This document shows positions 35,761 through 46,989 of a stretch of 64,000 bases of DNA, in pieces. The stretch is from Heliocidaris tuberculata. Its lineage: Eukaryota > Echinodermata > Echinoidea > Camarodonta > Echinometridae. Position 1 is the stretch's first letter. Each line of letters starts with the position of its first letter. The stretch lies in the NCBI GenBank assembly GCA_025618425.1, contig CM046845.1:10692057-10756056 (forward strand), in the 5' to 3' direction. The notes beneath the pieces were generated by a model. That model was not told the DNA's origin. It ran no database searches and saw only the letters and a list, made by a program, of their open reading frames with translations. The position numbers and the translations under genes were made by a program.

Positions 35761-36181
35761 CCCCCCCACCCACCCCGTCGACGCCCATGAGTGGAGATAT
35801 AGTATAATTTTGGTTTTCTAATCATCCTGAGAGCACAAATACGACATTCAGGAAAATCCGGGGTAATCTCTGTCCCCCTCTCCTTTCCCCTAGCCCCTTT
35901 TTGCCTCCATAACTACTACTATTATTTATAGACCTTGGTTCTGTAGTAGGGCAAGTCCTAGGTATGTCCAATACTTTCCCAAGTATTTTAGAATTGTATT
36001 ATGGAATTTTGAACAAAGACTGATATAAAAAATATCATATCATTTGTTTGTTTTCTGATTCAAGTTCTAATAGGACTATCAGCTTGGTACAGTCACCAGA
36101 TTTTTACTAAAACCTCAGATCTTGTCGGTAACGTATGGGACATAATAGCTTGGACCTTGCCCGGTAACAAACGTTATCTAC

Positions 36182-36343
36182 CTATGCGGGCATTGGCACT
36201 CGTTGCTCCAGCATTTGCGGTAGTCAATCCGTTCGTGCAAGGCTTACAACTATATTGAGCTTGCTCATCTTGGTAGAAACCCTGCCCACATGGAGTACAA
36301 GTCCAGGATGCAGTATTCATGTAGTGTCCGACAGAGCAAGCCA
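36182..36343 (-). CDS. Exon encoding a GCC2/GCC3 (ephrin-receptor-like) cysteine-rich module
   Basis: A 162-bp exon, phase 1 at both ends, with acceptor CACTATAG| and donor ATAG|GTAGAT on the minus strand. It encodes ACSVGHYMNTASWTCTPCG, GFYQDEQAQYSCKPC and NGLTTANAGATS, the spacing of GCC2/GCC3 modules (C..C..G.YQ...C..C..G.TT..GA). The final Cys of the usual module is not seen. Such modules are typically one symmetric exon each in secreted or membrane multidomain proteins (SCUBE, SVEP1 types). It is the likely third exon of a minus-strand gene with exons at 39378 and 42810. Confidence 0.7.
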
Positions 36344-36434
36344 CTATAGTGAAAGTTTAAAGTAACAAATGACCAATCAGTAGTGATGATTGTAACTGCT
36401 TACTCTTTAAAAAAAAATCAGTTCATATAATAGT

Positions 36435-36463
36435 GTATATTTATATATATATATATATATATG

Positions 36464-36510
<47 letters not shown>
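36435..36510. repeat. (AT)n microsatellite
   Basis: TA repeats with one short GTATGT interruption. Confidence 0.95.
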
Positions 36511-36516
<6 letters not shown>

Positions 36517-36559
36517 GACCGAATAGATGAAATCTGGAAAGGGGTGTGAATTAACACTT

Positions 36560-36700
36560 CAGTAGAAGGGGAAAGTCGATTTTTCTAAAAGAATTTGAAT
36601 GCATCAAGATAAAGGACGGAGGGGACAGACTTCCTTTCTTGAGTCACACAGTACCTAAAACTGAATTTCATTTTGATTTCTCTCCACCACCCTAGAACTC
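36560..36700. repeat. Direct repeat, copy 2 (partner at 35640)
   Basis: The same ordered blocks as 35640-35760 with a ~35-bp insertion. It lies on the 5' side of the 36182 exon (gene orientation). Confidence 0.7.
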
Positions 36701-36752
36701 TGGTAAAGTTTAACACGTTTTGTATTAAAATTTTACAAGGAGTTTTTTCAGT

Positions 36753-36782
36753 GTGTGCGGGTGTGTGTGTGCGTGTGTGTGG

Positions 36783-36872
<90 letters not shown>

Positions 36873-36900
36873 GCGCGTGAGGGGGTGTGTTTGCACGTGT
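36753..36900. repeat. (GT)n-(AT)n compound microsatellite
   Basis: GT, TA, GT and TA blocks in series. ORFs across it are artefacts. A long T run follows at 36971-36995. Confidence 0.95.
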
Positions 36901-37645
36901 TTGTATATGAGCTGGCTAGACTTGATCCTAAAACTGTCAAAGAAAAGTGCACTACTTGAACTCCTGGAGATTTTTTTTTTTTTTTTTTTTTTTTTACGTC
37001 ATAAAAAAGCTTTATTACTTTTTATTTTTTAATAGTAACATGTTCTGAGCGGCAGCGAACCAAGTCGATTGGCCTGTTTGGGACTCTCCTTGCAGGGGCT
37101 GCTGGCTTGACCAGCTGTCAAAAATTATCTGTTGATACCTGAAGTGGTTATAGTTCTAGAACGCACAATACATAGAAATGCATGTACATATATTTCAAAA
37201 GATTCTGGATTTATAATCATAAGATGCATTAGAATTATAACATATTCCAATTATTTCACAATCTGCAAAAATAAAATAGAAAATTAATGGCCCATTTTTC
37301 GTAGGAAGGAGTCATCAGGAGCCAAAAAATATCTATCACACACTTTTTTATGCATTCAGTCGTATTTCATAATCATATGAAAAGTACATTTTTACTGATT
37401 TACACAGTCATAAGCCCCGCCCCTAAAAAAAACCATCGAAGCGACATCATGATCACGTGATCTGTGACGTACGAGAAGTAAGGGAAAATATTCCACCAAC
37501 CTATATACCGTGCGCGGCCGCAGGCCCCGGCAGGCCCAGCCCGGTGCCGAGCATGACATTCACTGCATCGACCATTTACATTGCATATTTTTGTGTTTTT
37601 AATTCCTCACAATAACTTTGATTATGGGACACAATTTCATCAATA

Positions 37646-37820
37646 ATGCCAAATCGGTGTATAGTTGCGGACTGTAGCAAAACCCCTAAAGATGATGTAA
37701 GCCTACATCATTTTCCTAAAGATGAAAATCTACGGAAATTGTGGGTCGCAAAGGTATGCTCACGCGGGCAGAGTGGCAAGGGCCAAGTGAGTGGAGCACA
37801 ATTTGCAGTGATCGCTTTTC
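37646..37820 (+). pseudogene. THAP-type zinc-finger fragment, frameshifted
   Basis: MPNRCIVADCSKTPKDDVSL and HHFPKDENLRKLWVAK match the N-terminal half of a C2CH THAP DNA-binding domain. The second half (LTRAEWQGPSEWSTICSDRF) lies in another frame, starting after position ~37756, so a 1-bp deletion separates them. The fourth zinc ligand, normally His in CSDHF, is Arg here. THAP domains occur in transcription factors and in P-element-type transposases. With two lesions this is a decayed copy. It lies in an intron of the GCC2/GCC3 gene on the opposite strand. Confidence 0.7.
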
Positions 37821-38044
37821 TTCTCCGGCAGCTGCAGCAGCTTCACCCGTGGCCCCTTCCCCCGCGACCCCTTCACCATGCCCTGGCGCGTCTTCTGCGA
37901 GGGGTTCAAACATATATGGTCGAATTCCCCTTGCCACTGCACTTGAGCTTCTTCTCTTTCGGGATCTGATATATCATCTGATAAATCAGAGTTCGTATCT
38001 GGCTCAAAAAAGTCCCCCAAATCGGACTCGCGATCACTATCCAT
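37760..38044 (-). other. Acidic ORF opposite the THAP fragment, unrecognised
   Basis: 95 codons starting MDSDRESDLGDFFEPDTNSD with a Ser/Asp-rich N-terminus that recalls the acidic leaders of some transposases (piggyBac type). No conserved domain is present and its C-terminal part is antisense to the THAP fragment, so only the first ~70 residues could be genuine. Low confidence. Confidence 0.25.
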
Positions 38045-38059
38045 CTCTCTAAATTACTC

Positions 38060-39377
38060 GAAGAATTCAGCCAAAAATCTAAGTCAGTATACCGTAGTAT
38101 GTAAAGCGAAGTAAAAAAAAAAGGCGAGAGTAAAAAAAAAAAAAAAAAAAAAAAAAGCGTTCGCCAGTCGCTTAGTACGAGGGGGAACATAGTTGCCGTA
38201 CTAAAGATGTGTAGTACATTGCACAGACGCATAAAACGGCTGTGTACGCGTTTAAGACCAATGCAAAACTATCGTTCGGCAAGCTCAGATGGATCTGAGA
38301 ACATTGTTCAAAGAAAAGTTAAAAAAACAAAACAAGAGCTGTATATTTGGGCAAAAGTTTTCACTGATCTTGTAGAAAATATATTGATAATGATTATTCA
38401 CTCCTAAGACTATATTGATTAATTCCCTTTTTCATAAATTGTCCGTTGAACAGAGGGGTCAAATACCGCATTGTGTGTACAATGTTACATTGCTGCAGCC
38501 TGCAGATCTTGTGACTCTTACTCTGCATACGTCACTTGGGGGTGTGACGTCAATTAGCCAATCAGCTCACGAGTTTTAAGGAACGGTCCCAAAACCTCTA
38601 CTCGTACCCATGTAAAAAGTGAATGGGAAAATTCAATTATTTGTGCAATACATGTATTTTGTAAAATGTTAATATTTTTGTCAAAACTTGGCATATGACT
38701 GCGTATTTGGTACCAAATTCAAGAATCAAAGCTACTCATCTTCACTGTTTTAAGACTAAAAAGTAAGTTTGGCTTAGCAGTAGTAGTGTCTAAAACTGAA
38801 ATACTATGAATTTCAGGACAAAATTGCCACTCCCCTATACAACGTCAATAGGGAAATCAAATTTTTGAGCAATTTTGGGAATATGTGAATATTTTTGTCA
38901 GAACCTGGCATATGACTACAATTTTGGTGCCTAATTAAAGCTATTATACTCAGCTTTCCTGTCTTATGATTGAAAAGTAAGTACAGTACTATATTATGCA
39001 ACGCTAAGTATACCGTGACTCATAAAATCGTTTTGAAATTTTAGACTAAATTTGGGGCAATTCTTTAGTTATTCTGTGATCATAAATCCTAGACAATTAT
39101 ATATTGGTATAAAGGTCAATAATTGTACTCATTACAAATGACCTTTATCTGCACATGCGCAAATTGTAATTTCGAACTGGCTTATTATTTCTTTAATACC
39201 TCAGTCACACAACTAAAAACCGACTCTAAATCGACCGATGATCGACAAAATCTTGGCAATTCTAGGTAATATAATTTTCTGTTCGGTCTGTTGTCGGTCT
39301 CGTCGATGCGACTGGGGTATAGGTATTGAGCAGGGACTTGAAAGGGGTCTCCCTGCGTGGAACTTATCTCTCTGTAC
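38060..39377. other. Intronic/intergenic DNA, no supported gene
   Basis: Contains a long A run near 38131-38156 and two diverged ~150-bp copies of a segment with GGCATATGACT (near 38690 and 38905). No exon could be supported. Confidence 0.4.
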
Positions 39378-39544
39378 CTTGACAATGAGCGACGTCACGC
39401 GCTCCTCTCTCAAGAGTTGTAGATCCACTCTCGCACGGCTTACATCTGTCTCGACCCTGCTTACTTGGTAGAAACCCCGCTCACATGGAGTACAAAGCCC
39501 TGATTCAGCATCCATGTGGTATCCCACAGAGTAATCCAATGGAG
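39378..39544 (-). CDS. GCC2/GCC3 exon with a 1-bp deletion
   Basis: Homologous to the 36182 exon. Acceptor AATTAG| and donor CAAG|GTACAG bound 167 bp (168 without the deletion), phase 1 at both ends. The first part reads YSVGYHMDAESGLCTPCERG and FYQ. The rest, RCKPCESGSTTLERGARD and AHCQ, is in the next frame, so one base has been lost just after TACCAAG. The first module Cys is Tyr. It could be a disabled exon, an error, or GTAAGC at the shift point used as an alternative donor. Confidence 0.6.
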
Positions 39545-39654
39545 CTAATTAAAGATTCATAGACAGATCATTACAAAAGTAAACTTTAGTCATCTTCATC
39601 ACTTATATGATTTCCATTAATAAGACACTGATTCTTAGTTTATCTCTTTTCTGG

Positions 39655-42300
39655 CATTATCTACACTAACAAACGATATAATTGACTCCTTTGGAAAAAA
39701 TCAATATTCATTTGAAATTTTTATAGACTTATCGAAAGCCATCGATACCATTAATCACTCAATTCTACTGAAAAAACTTTATATGTATGGAATCCGTGGC
39801 AAAGCACACGATTGATTTGCCAGTTATCTTAGTAATCACCTCTACAGAGCGTCCCAGAAAAAGTTAACAGTCATGAAAAGTCTCCCCATATAAATATTTC
39901 AAAATATTTGAAGCCAAATTTCATACCTGTGGATAGCTTAAGGTCTCTTTTATTAAATGATACCTAAATATCAGGCATTATTTCATTCTTGAGTGAACAA
40001 ATGCCACTTTTGTGAAAAGGTGCAAAATCCAGACTTGACAAGAATTGGTATTTGTGATGGCTTGTATCAGCACAGTTGAGAGTCATGTAAAGGCTTAGAA
40101 ATGTTCATATTTTTATCAATAATAGACAATTTATGAAAGAACATATTTTGTTAAACATATTTTTGTTCTCATATACGTATCTCATCAATATTATTATGCT
40201 TCATTGAGCAATTAACTAATTTATTGAGTGTTTTGAGTGTTTTGAAATACTAATTTAGGCCAGTTTTTTAATTCAAGCGGGCTTTCTCATTCAACCATAA
40301 AGTTTTGCTGGGATATGTCTGGACATACAGAAAACAAAGCCTATCCTTTCATAAATTGCCTTTTAACAATCAGAATATAAAAATGTCTAACCCTTTTCAA
40401 GACTCTAAACTTTGCTGATACCAGCGAGAACCAATATAATTTTTTTGTCAATCATGGATTTTACACCATTCAATAACAATGGCTTTTGCTCACTCAAGGG
40501 TGAAATATCGTTAGATGTTTTGATGTCATTTGATAGGAGAGACCCGAAGATATCCACAGGTATAAAACCTTTCGACAAATATTTTGAAATATTTATTGGA
40601 GGAGACTTTATCCAACTTTCAACTTTTAACGGTTCTCAAAAACTGTTAATACCAGCCAGAACAAATGCCAATTCTTGTAGATTCTGGATTTTGCACCCTG
40701 TCACAAAAGTCGCTTTTGCTCACTCGAGTTTAAAATATCGCTAGGTTTTTTGGTGTCATTTGACAGAAGAGACCATAAGCTATCCACAGGTATAAAACCT
40801 TTCGACAAATATTTTGAAATAATTATTTAGGGAGACTTTTTCTGTTAACGTTTTGGTGGGACGCACTGTAGTGCACTAAATTTGACTAGGTCGACTCAAA
40901 CATGAGTAATATCATATGTGGTGTACCTCAAGGGTCGTTGCTTGGTCCATTACTTTTTTTCTTTTCTTTATATAAACATCTTCAAATCAACGACAACATT
41001 AACTTATGTATTTTATGCCAACGCCACGAATATTTTAGGTAACGGATCTAATCTTACCTCACTGTATACAGTAATGTTAATCAACAGCTAACCCTTGTAT
41101 GCGAGTGGTTTAAGGCTAATAAATTGGCTGCCAATTCTTTAAAATGTAATTATATGATCTTCCATGACAATAAAAACATTGATTTAGACAGCATTTCCAT
41201 ATATCTCGACAACGTACTACTATCTAGAGTCGAAAACACAAAATTTCTAGGTGTGCGCATTGATAGTTCTATGTCTTGGAAAAAAACATATTCTTGAAAC
41301 AGAAAGCAAAGTCTCTAAGAACATTGCCATCATTTCTAGACTGTGACACATTTTACCAAACAACACCCTCCGTATGCTTTACAATTCTCTTATCCTGCCA
41401 TATGTATCATATTGCAGCCTAGCCTGGGGGAACTCTTCAACCTCCAAATTACACAAATTAATCACTCTACAAAAGAAAATGATTCGTATAACTACAAGTT
41501 CTGCTCCCCGTTGTCACGTCGGCCATTTGTTCAAACAATATAACATACTAAAATTTACCAATATAAATAAACATCAACAAAGCATATTTATGTATAGATG
41601 TACAAACAATTTATTTCCTGACGAATTTTTGTAACCTCTTTCAATTAAATTCTATTAATACGAAACCAGACACCCAAATCACATCCATTTACCCAAGCAC
41701 AGAACCTTATTATTCCAAAATAACATAAGGTACTCCGACCTAAGCTGTGGAACGTTTTCCCAGATACACTAAAATTCTCCGCATCTCTTGCCAGCTTCTC
41801 AAGAAGGATGAAAAAAACATTTCACCTAATCTAACAAATGATATGGTTTAAGACACTTCCCCCACCCTCCATTGGGTCTATTCTCTCCCTTTCTTCTTTT
41901 TGTTTCTCCGTGGATATTTCTCTTTTCCGTACTCCTTTTATTTTGCACCTCTATTCTCCATCACCCCCCCCCCCCCCCCATTTTCCTCTTGTCCCCTTAT
42001 TTTTCCCCCTTTTTTCTTTTTCCCTCCAATCAAGCTCAGCGGTCTAGGAATGTTATCTTTTTTCTCTTTTTTTTTTGTTGGTATGTTGTTATTTCCTTTT
42101 TATATATTTATCATGTATTATGTACTAAGGGCATCTTTCTGCTTTTAGAGATGTGTCCTCCAACTACGTAATACAACATGAATGTACATTTTGTCATATT
42201 TTTGTTAAAAATACATGTACATTATTTTGTTCATTTATTATTCTGTACACTTATATTTAAAAGTTAGAAACAAATGTCATTAAATTGATTTGAATTGAAC
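39655..42300 (+). mobile_element. Degenerate LINE (CR1/jockey-like) interrupted by a mariner-like element
   Basis: RT pieces occur in order. FIDLSKAIDTINHSILLKKL and GIRGKAHD lie before 39845. After the insertion come GVPQGSLLGPLLF (near 40918), CEWFKANKLAANSLKC and NTKFLGVRIDSSMSW. Then LPYVSYCSLAWGNSS and LITLQKKMIRI lie in 41374-41634. The FADD catalytic motif is not intact (an A..-type frame break near 41010). Stops and frameshifts are frequent. The 3' end is AT-rich with ATTGATTTGAATTGAA at about 42280-42297. It lies antisense in the large first intron of the GCC2/GCC3 gene. Confidence 0.8.
39846..40868 (+). mobile_element. Non-autonomous mariner-like element, copy 2, inside a LINE
   Basis: Flanked by TA (39844-39845, 40869-40870). 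The left end CAGAGCGTCCCAGAAAAA and right end TGGTGGGACGCACTG are inverted copies, with GTTAAC just inside both. Internal inverted modules are shared with copy 1 at 25880. It splits the LINE reading frame between the SYLSN motif and the GVPQGS motif, which fixes the order of events. Confidence 0.8.
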
Positions 42301-42809
42301 TGTTATCGAACCAGTTGGCTTCCAATGTTTGTTTGTTTGGTTGGTTTGGGTTTTTTTTTTGGGGGGGGGGATTTCATATTTTCTATTCTATTCATATTTT
42401 GCAAACATGTGAAATTAGTGAACGGTATATGGGACGCTTTCTTATGTGTAAATAAGGACAAACTAAGGCCTAAATTGTGTATAAATGCAATCAAATTACC
42501 TTCGAAAGATTAAAAAAAGAATAAAAAACAAACATGTGAAATGGTACAATGTTTGCATTTCAGCAACCCTTTGACCATGTTTACACACCAAGAAATAATG
42601 GTACAAATTCTGCACTCGAATACTCCTAAAATAGAGTTTAACTTAAACCTTAAATGGAGATTTTCGTACGTGTTGCTACCGTAATGTTGCATACTGCTCC
42701 CTTGAGAAAATCCGACTAACATCTTTTAAATTTTGTACCCGTACAGGTTTAGGGTGTAATTTGAAACTTTTTGAGATCAATACCTCGCTATTACAAAATG
42801 AGTACTTAC

Positions 42810-42867
42810 AAGCATTGACTGTGATGGCTACGGCAGCAACAAGCCAAAGAAATATATCCTCCTTCAT
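42810..42867 (-). CDS. First coding exon, signal peptide of the GCC2/GCC3 protein
   Basis: It encodes MKEDIFLWLVAAVAITVNA, a classic short signal peptide, followed by a phase-1 donor (GCTT|GTAAGT). The phase matches the acceptors of the 39378 and 36182 exons, supporting a single minus-strand gene for a secreted or membrane cysteine-rich protein. An in-frame Met 13 codons upstream is possible, but the sequence there is not signal-like. A possible 3' acceptor near 35465 (TTTCAG|CACCATG) would add two codons and a stop after the 36182 exon. More exons may be missed. Confidence 0.6.
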
Positions 42868-43089
42868 CTTGACGTAACTTGAGTCTAAGATCAAAGAAGA
42901 AACCATAACGGATTGAGGGAAATTAATTTCTTAGTGTTGTTTATTGGTATACAATGAGGACATTATTTCATACGTAACGGGACTACTGGGTACTTCAAGA
43001 CAGCGACAGGGGTATTGGGTAAAGAAAAACTTAGCGTCGGTAAAATGCTGTGAAAATGACTGCCTTTGTATGATAAGGGTATGTTATCC

Positions 43090-43191
43090 GGGGTAACCTC
43101 GCTAGTCATAAGGACCGCTAGTCATAACGCGTGACTAAATGAATAGCGGTCCTTTATAAATAGCGGTCCTTAAAAATAGCGAGCAGACCCC
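43090..43191. mobile_element. 102-bp MITE with perfect 8-bp target duplication
   Basis: TGTTATCC flanks it exactly (43082-43089, 43192-43199). The ends GGGGTAACCTCGCTA and, inverted, GGGGTCTGCTCGCTA match, and AGGACCGCT recurs inside in both orientations, making the unit a palindrome. The 8-bp duplication suggests a hAT or P-type transposase acting in trans. Confidence 0.8.
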
Positions 43192-43199
43192 TGTTATCC

Positions 43200-44539
43200 A
43201 TATCTGATGTATTAAAATATATAAAGGTTTCTACTCTTATGGTAAGTGATATCGTTTATTATAGTTTATCGCATTTATTTCCTAATTACGAAGCGTGACT
43301 GCTCAGTGGCAAAGCAGTTGTATTTTAACGAAAAAAATGCACATGCTTGTAACCTTGCGTAATGGGTTAATCCTCAATTGTTGGTATGTATTTATGCATT
43401 TATAATCACGTATTGTTGATTATTTTCTCATTTTCATTCTGCGACCTTTCATTTTCCTTACTCCATTGCCAGTTTTTCACAATGACCCAATGAGAAAACT
43501 TTAATGCATCCGTGCCATGAGTGTATTCCGAACGTGTATTTTGTTCAAATGAAAAAATAGCCCATTTAATGAATAGGTTGCGACAGAATTACACAATTAG
43601 AGGCAATTATTATCATGAAAACTTTCAGAATAATAGTCATACTGATTTATTGACCAATGCTGTTTTTACGTATTTTATAGCTCCCTATTATCATTCCTAA
43701 AAATGATCAGACTTTTGAACTGATTTTGTCACTCATATCTGTCTTTTCTCCACCTTTCCATGCCTATTTCTTGGATCCCCCCCCCCCTCTCTTGTACTAT
43801 TTTTTTTTTCTCAACCTTTAATTCGTTTGTTTAAAATGGTCATATTAGTATACTGTGAATGGTTTTCCTTTTCGAAGTGCATGTACTAAGCGTTGTTAGC
43901 TATATTCCAATCCCATTTTTATTTCCTATCAATGGAGTTATTACTTATATCATTCATCAATATTCATTTGCAATTTTTCAGGCTATGCATATTTGAGACT
44001 CGTTGAATACTAAAAACCTAACACAAAAACAACAATCCATCTCGTTACAGGCTATTGTATTCATAAGATTTTTAGCAGAACTTCTCAGCTTTATATTCAA
44101 ATAGACTTGCAACTATATAACTTTTATTATCAATTATATTTCGTCTAAGATTGTAAATTACAGAATTTATAACTTACTTGTTATTATCACAGATCAGAAT
44201 AATTCACTAAAATTTTTGACATTCTATTTTCTATTTATAAGTGATCTCAGACTTTTGTAGATTGTTTGCATTACAGTGTTCAGTTTGTATAAAAAGATTA
44301 TTATGTATATTATTTTATGCATTTGTCCATTTCCGAGGTAAAAGCAATATCAGTCTTCGAGCTGCATGGTTTGTTGCTTTTAATGAACCATCTCAACTCA
44401 ATTCAGTTTAATCCAGTTCTATTAATATCTTCTCCATCGGAAAAAACCTAAAACTTAAAAAGTCGTAGGTCCACTTTTTGCTAACTTCCAAATATGTCTT
44501 CGCCGTCCAGTATTTTGATAAAATCATCATCAGTATGTA
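43200..44539. other. Intergenic AT-rich DNA, nothing recognised
   Basis: No gene-like frame. C and T runs lie near 43779 and 43800. Confidence 0.5.
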
Positions 44540-45579
44540 CACTGCCCTCCAAAAGTTTGGGTACATCTGTACTAAAAACTGATTTCTCACAATCACCTAG
44601 TTTATTTATCATCAGATATGTTGTACTGCAACAATTTGGTATCAAACTGAAGAGTAAACATCACCCTTCACGTTGACACCAGTTTAACATATTATATAAA
44701 GCGTTTCACGGACAGTCATGCGTTAAAAAGGCAACTTAACCCGCCAAATACCATTTCCAGCAAAATAAGAATGTCATTGGTTTGGTCAGTTGTGCCAGCA
44801 TTTTTGCCTTTTCGGCATTCTACAAAATCTGACCCTCGTTTGTACTGATTAATATTACAAATTTGTTGACTGATATACAATAAGCATTACTATACTCAAG
44901 CAGAAAACTAGTATTTTCATCTTAGAAACATATTTCAGAAACACATCAACGTTTTGGAAACACCACAGTGCTTTTTGAGTTTTCTTTTTTCATGGGAAGT
45001 CATATTCTTTGCACTTGTGTATACCCTTACAAGAAAAAATATGACTAAATGATGTATATGTCATGAGATGTACATTTATTTTTTTTCACTTTTATTTTAT
45101 CATGTTTCTGATCGACCATAGAGACTTCTCATCTAAGAACCTGCCCCTGGAAGCGATCACAGCATTGCACATCCTGGGCATCCGGCTGGTCAAGTTGTGG
45201 AGGTAGTTGTGGAGATAGTCACTGGAAATGTCTTTCTGTGCCTTCTGGAGATGAAAAAGTATTGTCTTCCAGCAGGACAATGATCCCAATCATTATTTAC
45301 ATAAAAAAGCCGAAAAGGCAAAAATGCTTGCACAACTGACCAAACCAATGACCTCATATTTTCCACTCGAGATAATATTTTGGGGGATAGGTTGCTTTTT
45401 GAACGCATGACTGTCTCCTGAAACGTTTTTCATATGTTAAAGTGGTGTCAACTTGAAGACTACCCTTCAAATTGATACCTAATTGTTACAGTGCCAAAAA
45501 TCTGATGATAAATAAAATGTGGGTGATTGTGAAAAATCAGTTCTGAATACAGGTGTTGCCAAATTTTTGGAGGGCAGTG
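44540..45579. mobile_element. Palindromic Tc1-like transposon relic
   Basis: Ends CACTGCCCTCCAAAAGTTTG and its inverse AATTTTTGGAGGGCAGTG are flanked by TA. The inverted arms extend about 290 bp and include the TTGGTTTGGTCAGTTG block near 44776 and its inverse near 45330. Transposase remains are in opposite orientations: QQDNDPNHYLH (plus, near 45270), matching the Tc1 second-Asp motif, and LTSRMPRMCNAVIASRG (minus, near 45170), matching the Tc1 C-terminus. The internal rearrangement has destroyed any functional gene. Confidence 0.8.
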
Positions 45580-46189
45580 TATATGTTATGTTATAATATA
45601 TGCAGATATGATATTAGAATGATTGAATAGAAATGTTTTTCTTGGAAGAAAAGAACCAGTTATAAGGGGCTCCTAACAACCTAATCCTGACGGAAATTAA
45701 ATTCTATGCCACGTTGTGCAACTCTGCATGGGATTTCTGGCGACAACATGCACATGAACGAAGTTTAGCTGGAAATATAGTTCAATGTCGTTGGCGTAAT
45801 ATTATTTTTACGAAAATGTTCTTACCTAATGTGAGAGAATTGGCCTCTTTCAGCTACGACAGGACAGTTCTAAACAGGCACAGTTTTGGCTTATGTTAGT
45901 AAACTGTGAACGTGTTACTCAGTATAAATAGAGCATAGGCCTACAAATGAACGATAGGCCTATACGCAGAATGCCTGTACCACACCTATCATGCATGCCT
46001 ATAGATTTATAATACACGTATATTGTTGGTATGCATTTAATAAACCATATAATGGGCCCATATATCTTTACGGCTCGCCTCGTTTTGGTTTAATTTGATT
46101 TGATTCGATCTCTGATCTGTATTGTCAACCCATCATGCAGATTCGTATTCAGTAGGAATTCCTGAATTAAAAGAAAGCATTCAACACAT
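45580..46189. other. Intergenic DNA, nothing recognised
   Basis: Short ORFs only, without recognisable motifs. Confidence 0.45.
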
Positions 46190-46640
46190 ACATATATGGT
46201 TTAGACTTTGGTGTGGTGCCGGAGGCCCGCAAGGGGGCACTCCTCATAATCAACTGGTATAAGAGAAGAAAGAGATGGGCATGTAGGTCAATGCACTCTT
46301 CCATCGAATCAAGTGGTTTAACAACAATAGATGCATACATAGCGCAGCTACTATACAGAAATATTCTACTGTACTTAATGCAAAGTTATTTAAGTTTCTG
46401 GACATGTAGTATACAAACTTTGCTTTTAAACATGTTCACCTGTTTTCAAAAAAGTTATAACTTAGGTCAATATTTGTGCATCATGTTAATACTTTACTTA
46501 CAGATATTTGATTAAGTACCCAGATCTATGAAAAACATTTTTATCATTATTGTTATTGTATTTAGTTAATGTTATGCACTATAGTATATGCTAATATTAT
46601 TGAAAATGAATAAATCTGAATCTGAATCTGAATCTGAAAA
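46190..46640 (+). mobile_element. LINE 3' end with AATCTG repeat tail
   Basis: An untranslated-looking stretch ends in AATAAATCTGAATCTGAATC, the kind of short terminal repeat seen at CR1/L2 LINE 3' ends. The RT region is absent. Confidence 0.45.
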
Positions 46641-46770
46641 AGGGTATCACGGTTTTAATAAGCAGAGTGGACATGATAAGGCGACAAAGCATTCAAGGAA
46701 ATTCTTCCTACCGGGTACCTTACCTGGATGAAGAGTGGCAAATGTAGATTGATGTCTTGCCAAAGGACGT

Positions 46771-46842
46771 TGCTGTGGCAGGGATTCGAACTCCGTACCT
46801 TGTGATCCATAGTCCGTTGACTTATCCACTAGGCCACAACAC
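46771..46842 (-). pseudogene. tRNA-like sequence with intact acceptor stem (Arg-like)
   Basis: On the minus strand GTTGTGG pairs fully (one G-U) with CCACAGC plus discriminator A. CCTAGTGGATAAG gives the A box and GGAGTTCGAATCC the B box. The 5' half resembles tRNA-Arg (GGCCTAATGGATAAGGC). The anticodon stem does not pair, so it is probably a tRNA-derived repeat and not a working tRNA. Confidence 0.55.
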
Positions 46843-46989
46843 ATCTATACGCTATCTGCATAATACTTCACTCGTCCTTCCTTTGATAATTAAAAAGATT
46901 TCAACACATTTAGTTGGGAAAGGCTTCATCAAAAAAGAACAAAGAACAAATCAAAACCGCACACCGCACACATTGATAGATTAGTTGCA

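Noticed and set aside
46771..46842. Functional tRNA-Arg or tRNA-His on the minus strand
   Set aside because: The acceptor pairs well but the anticodon stem does not, so it was kept only as a tRNA-like relic.
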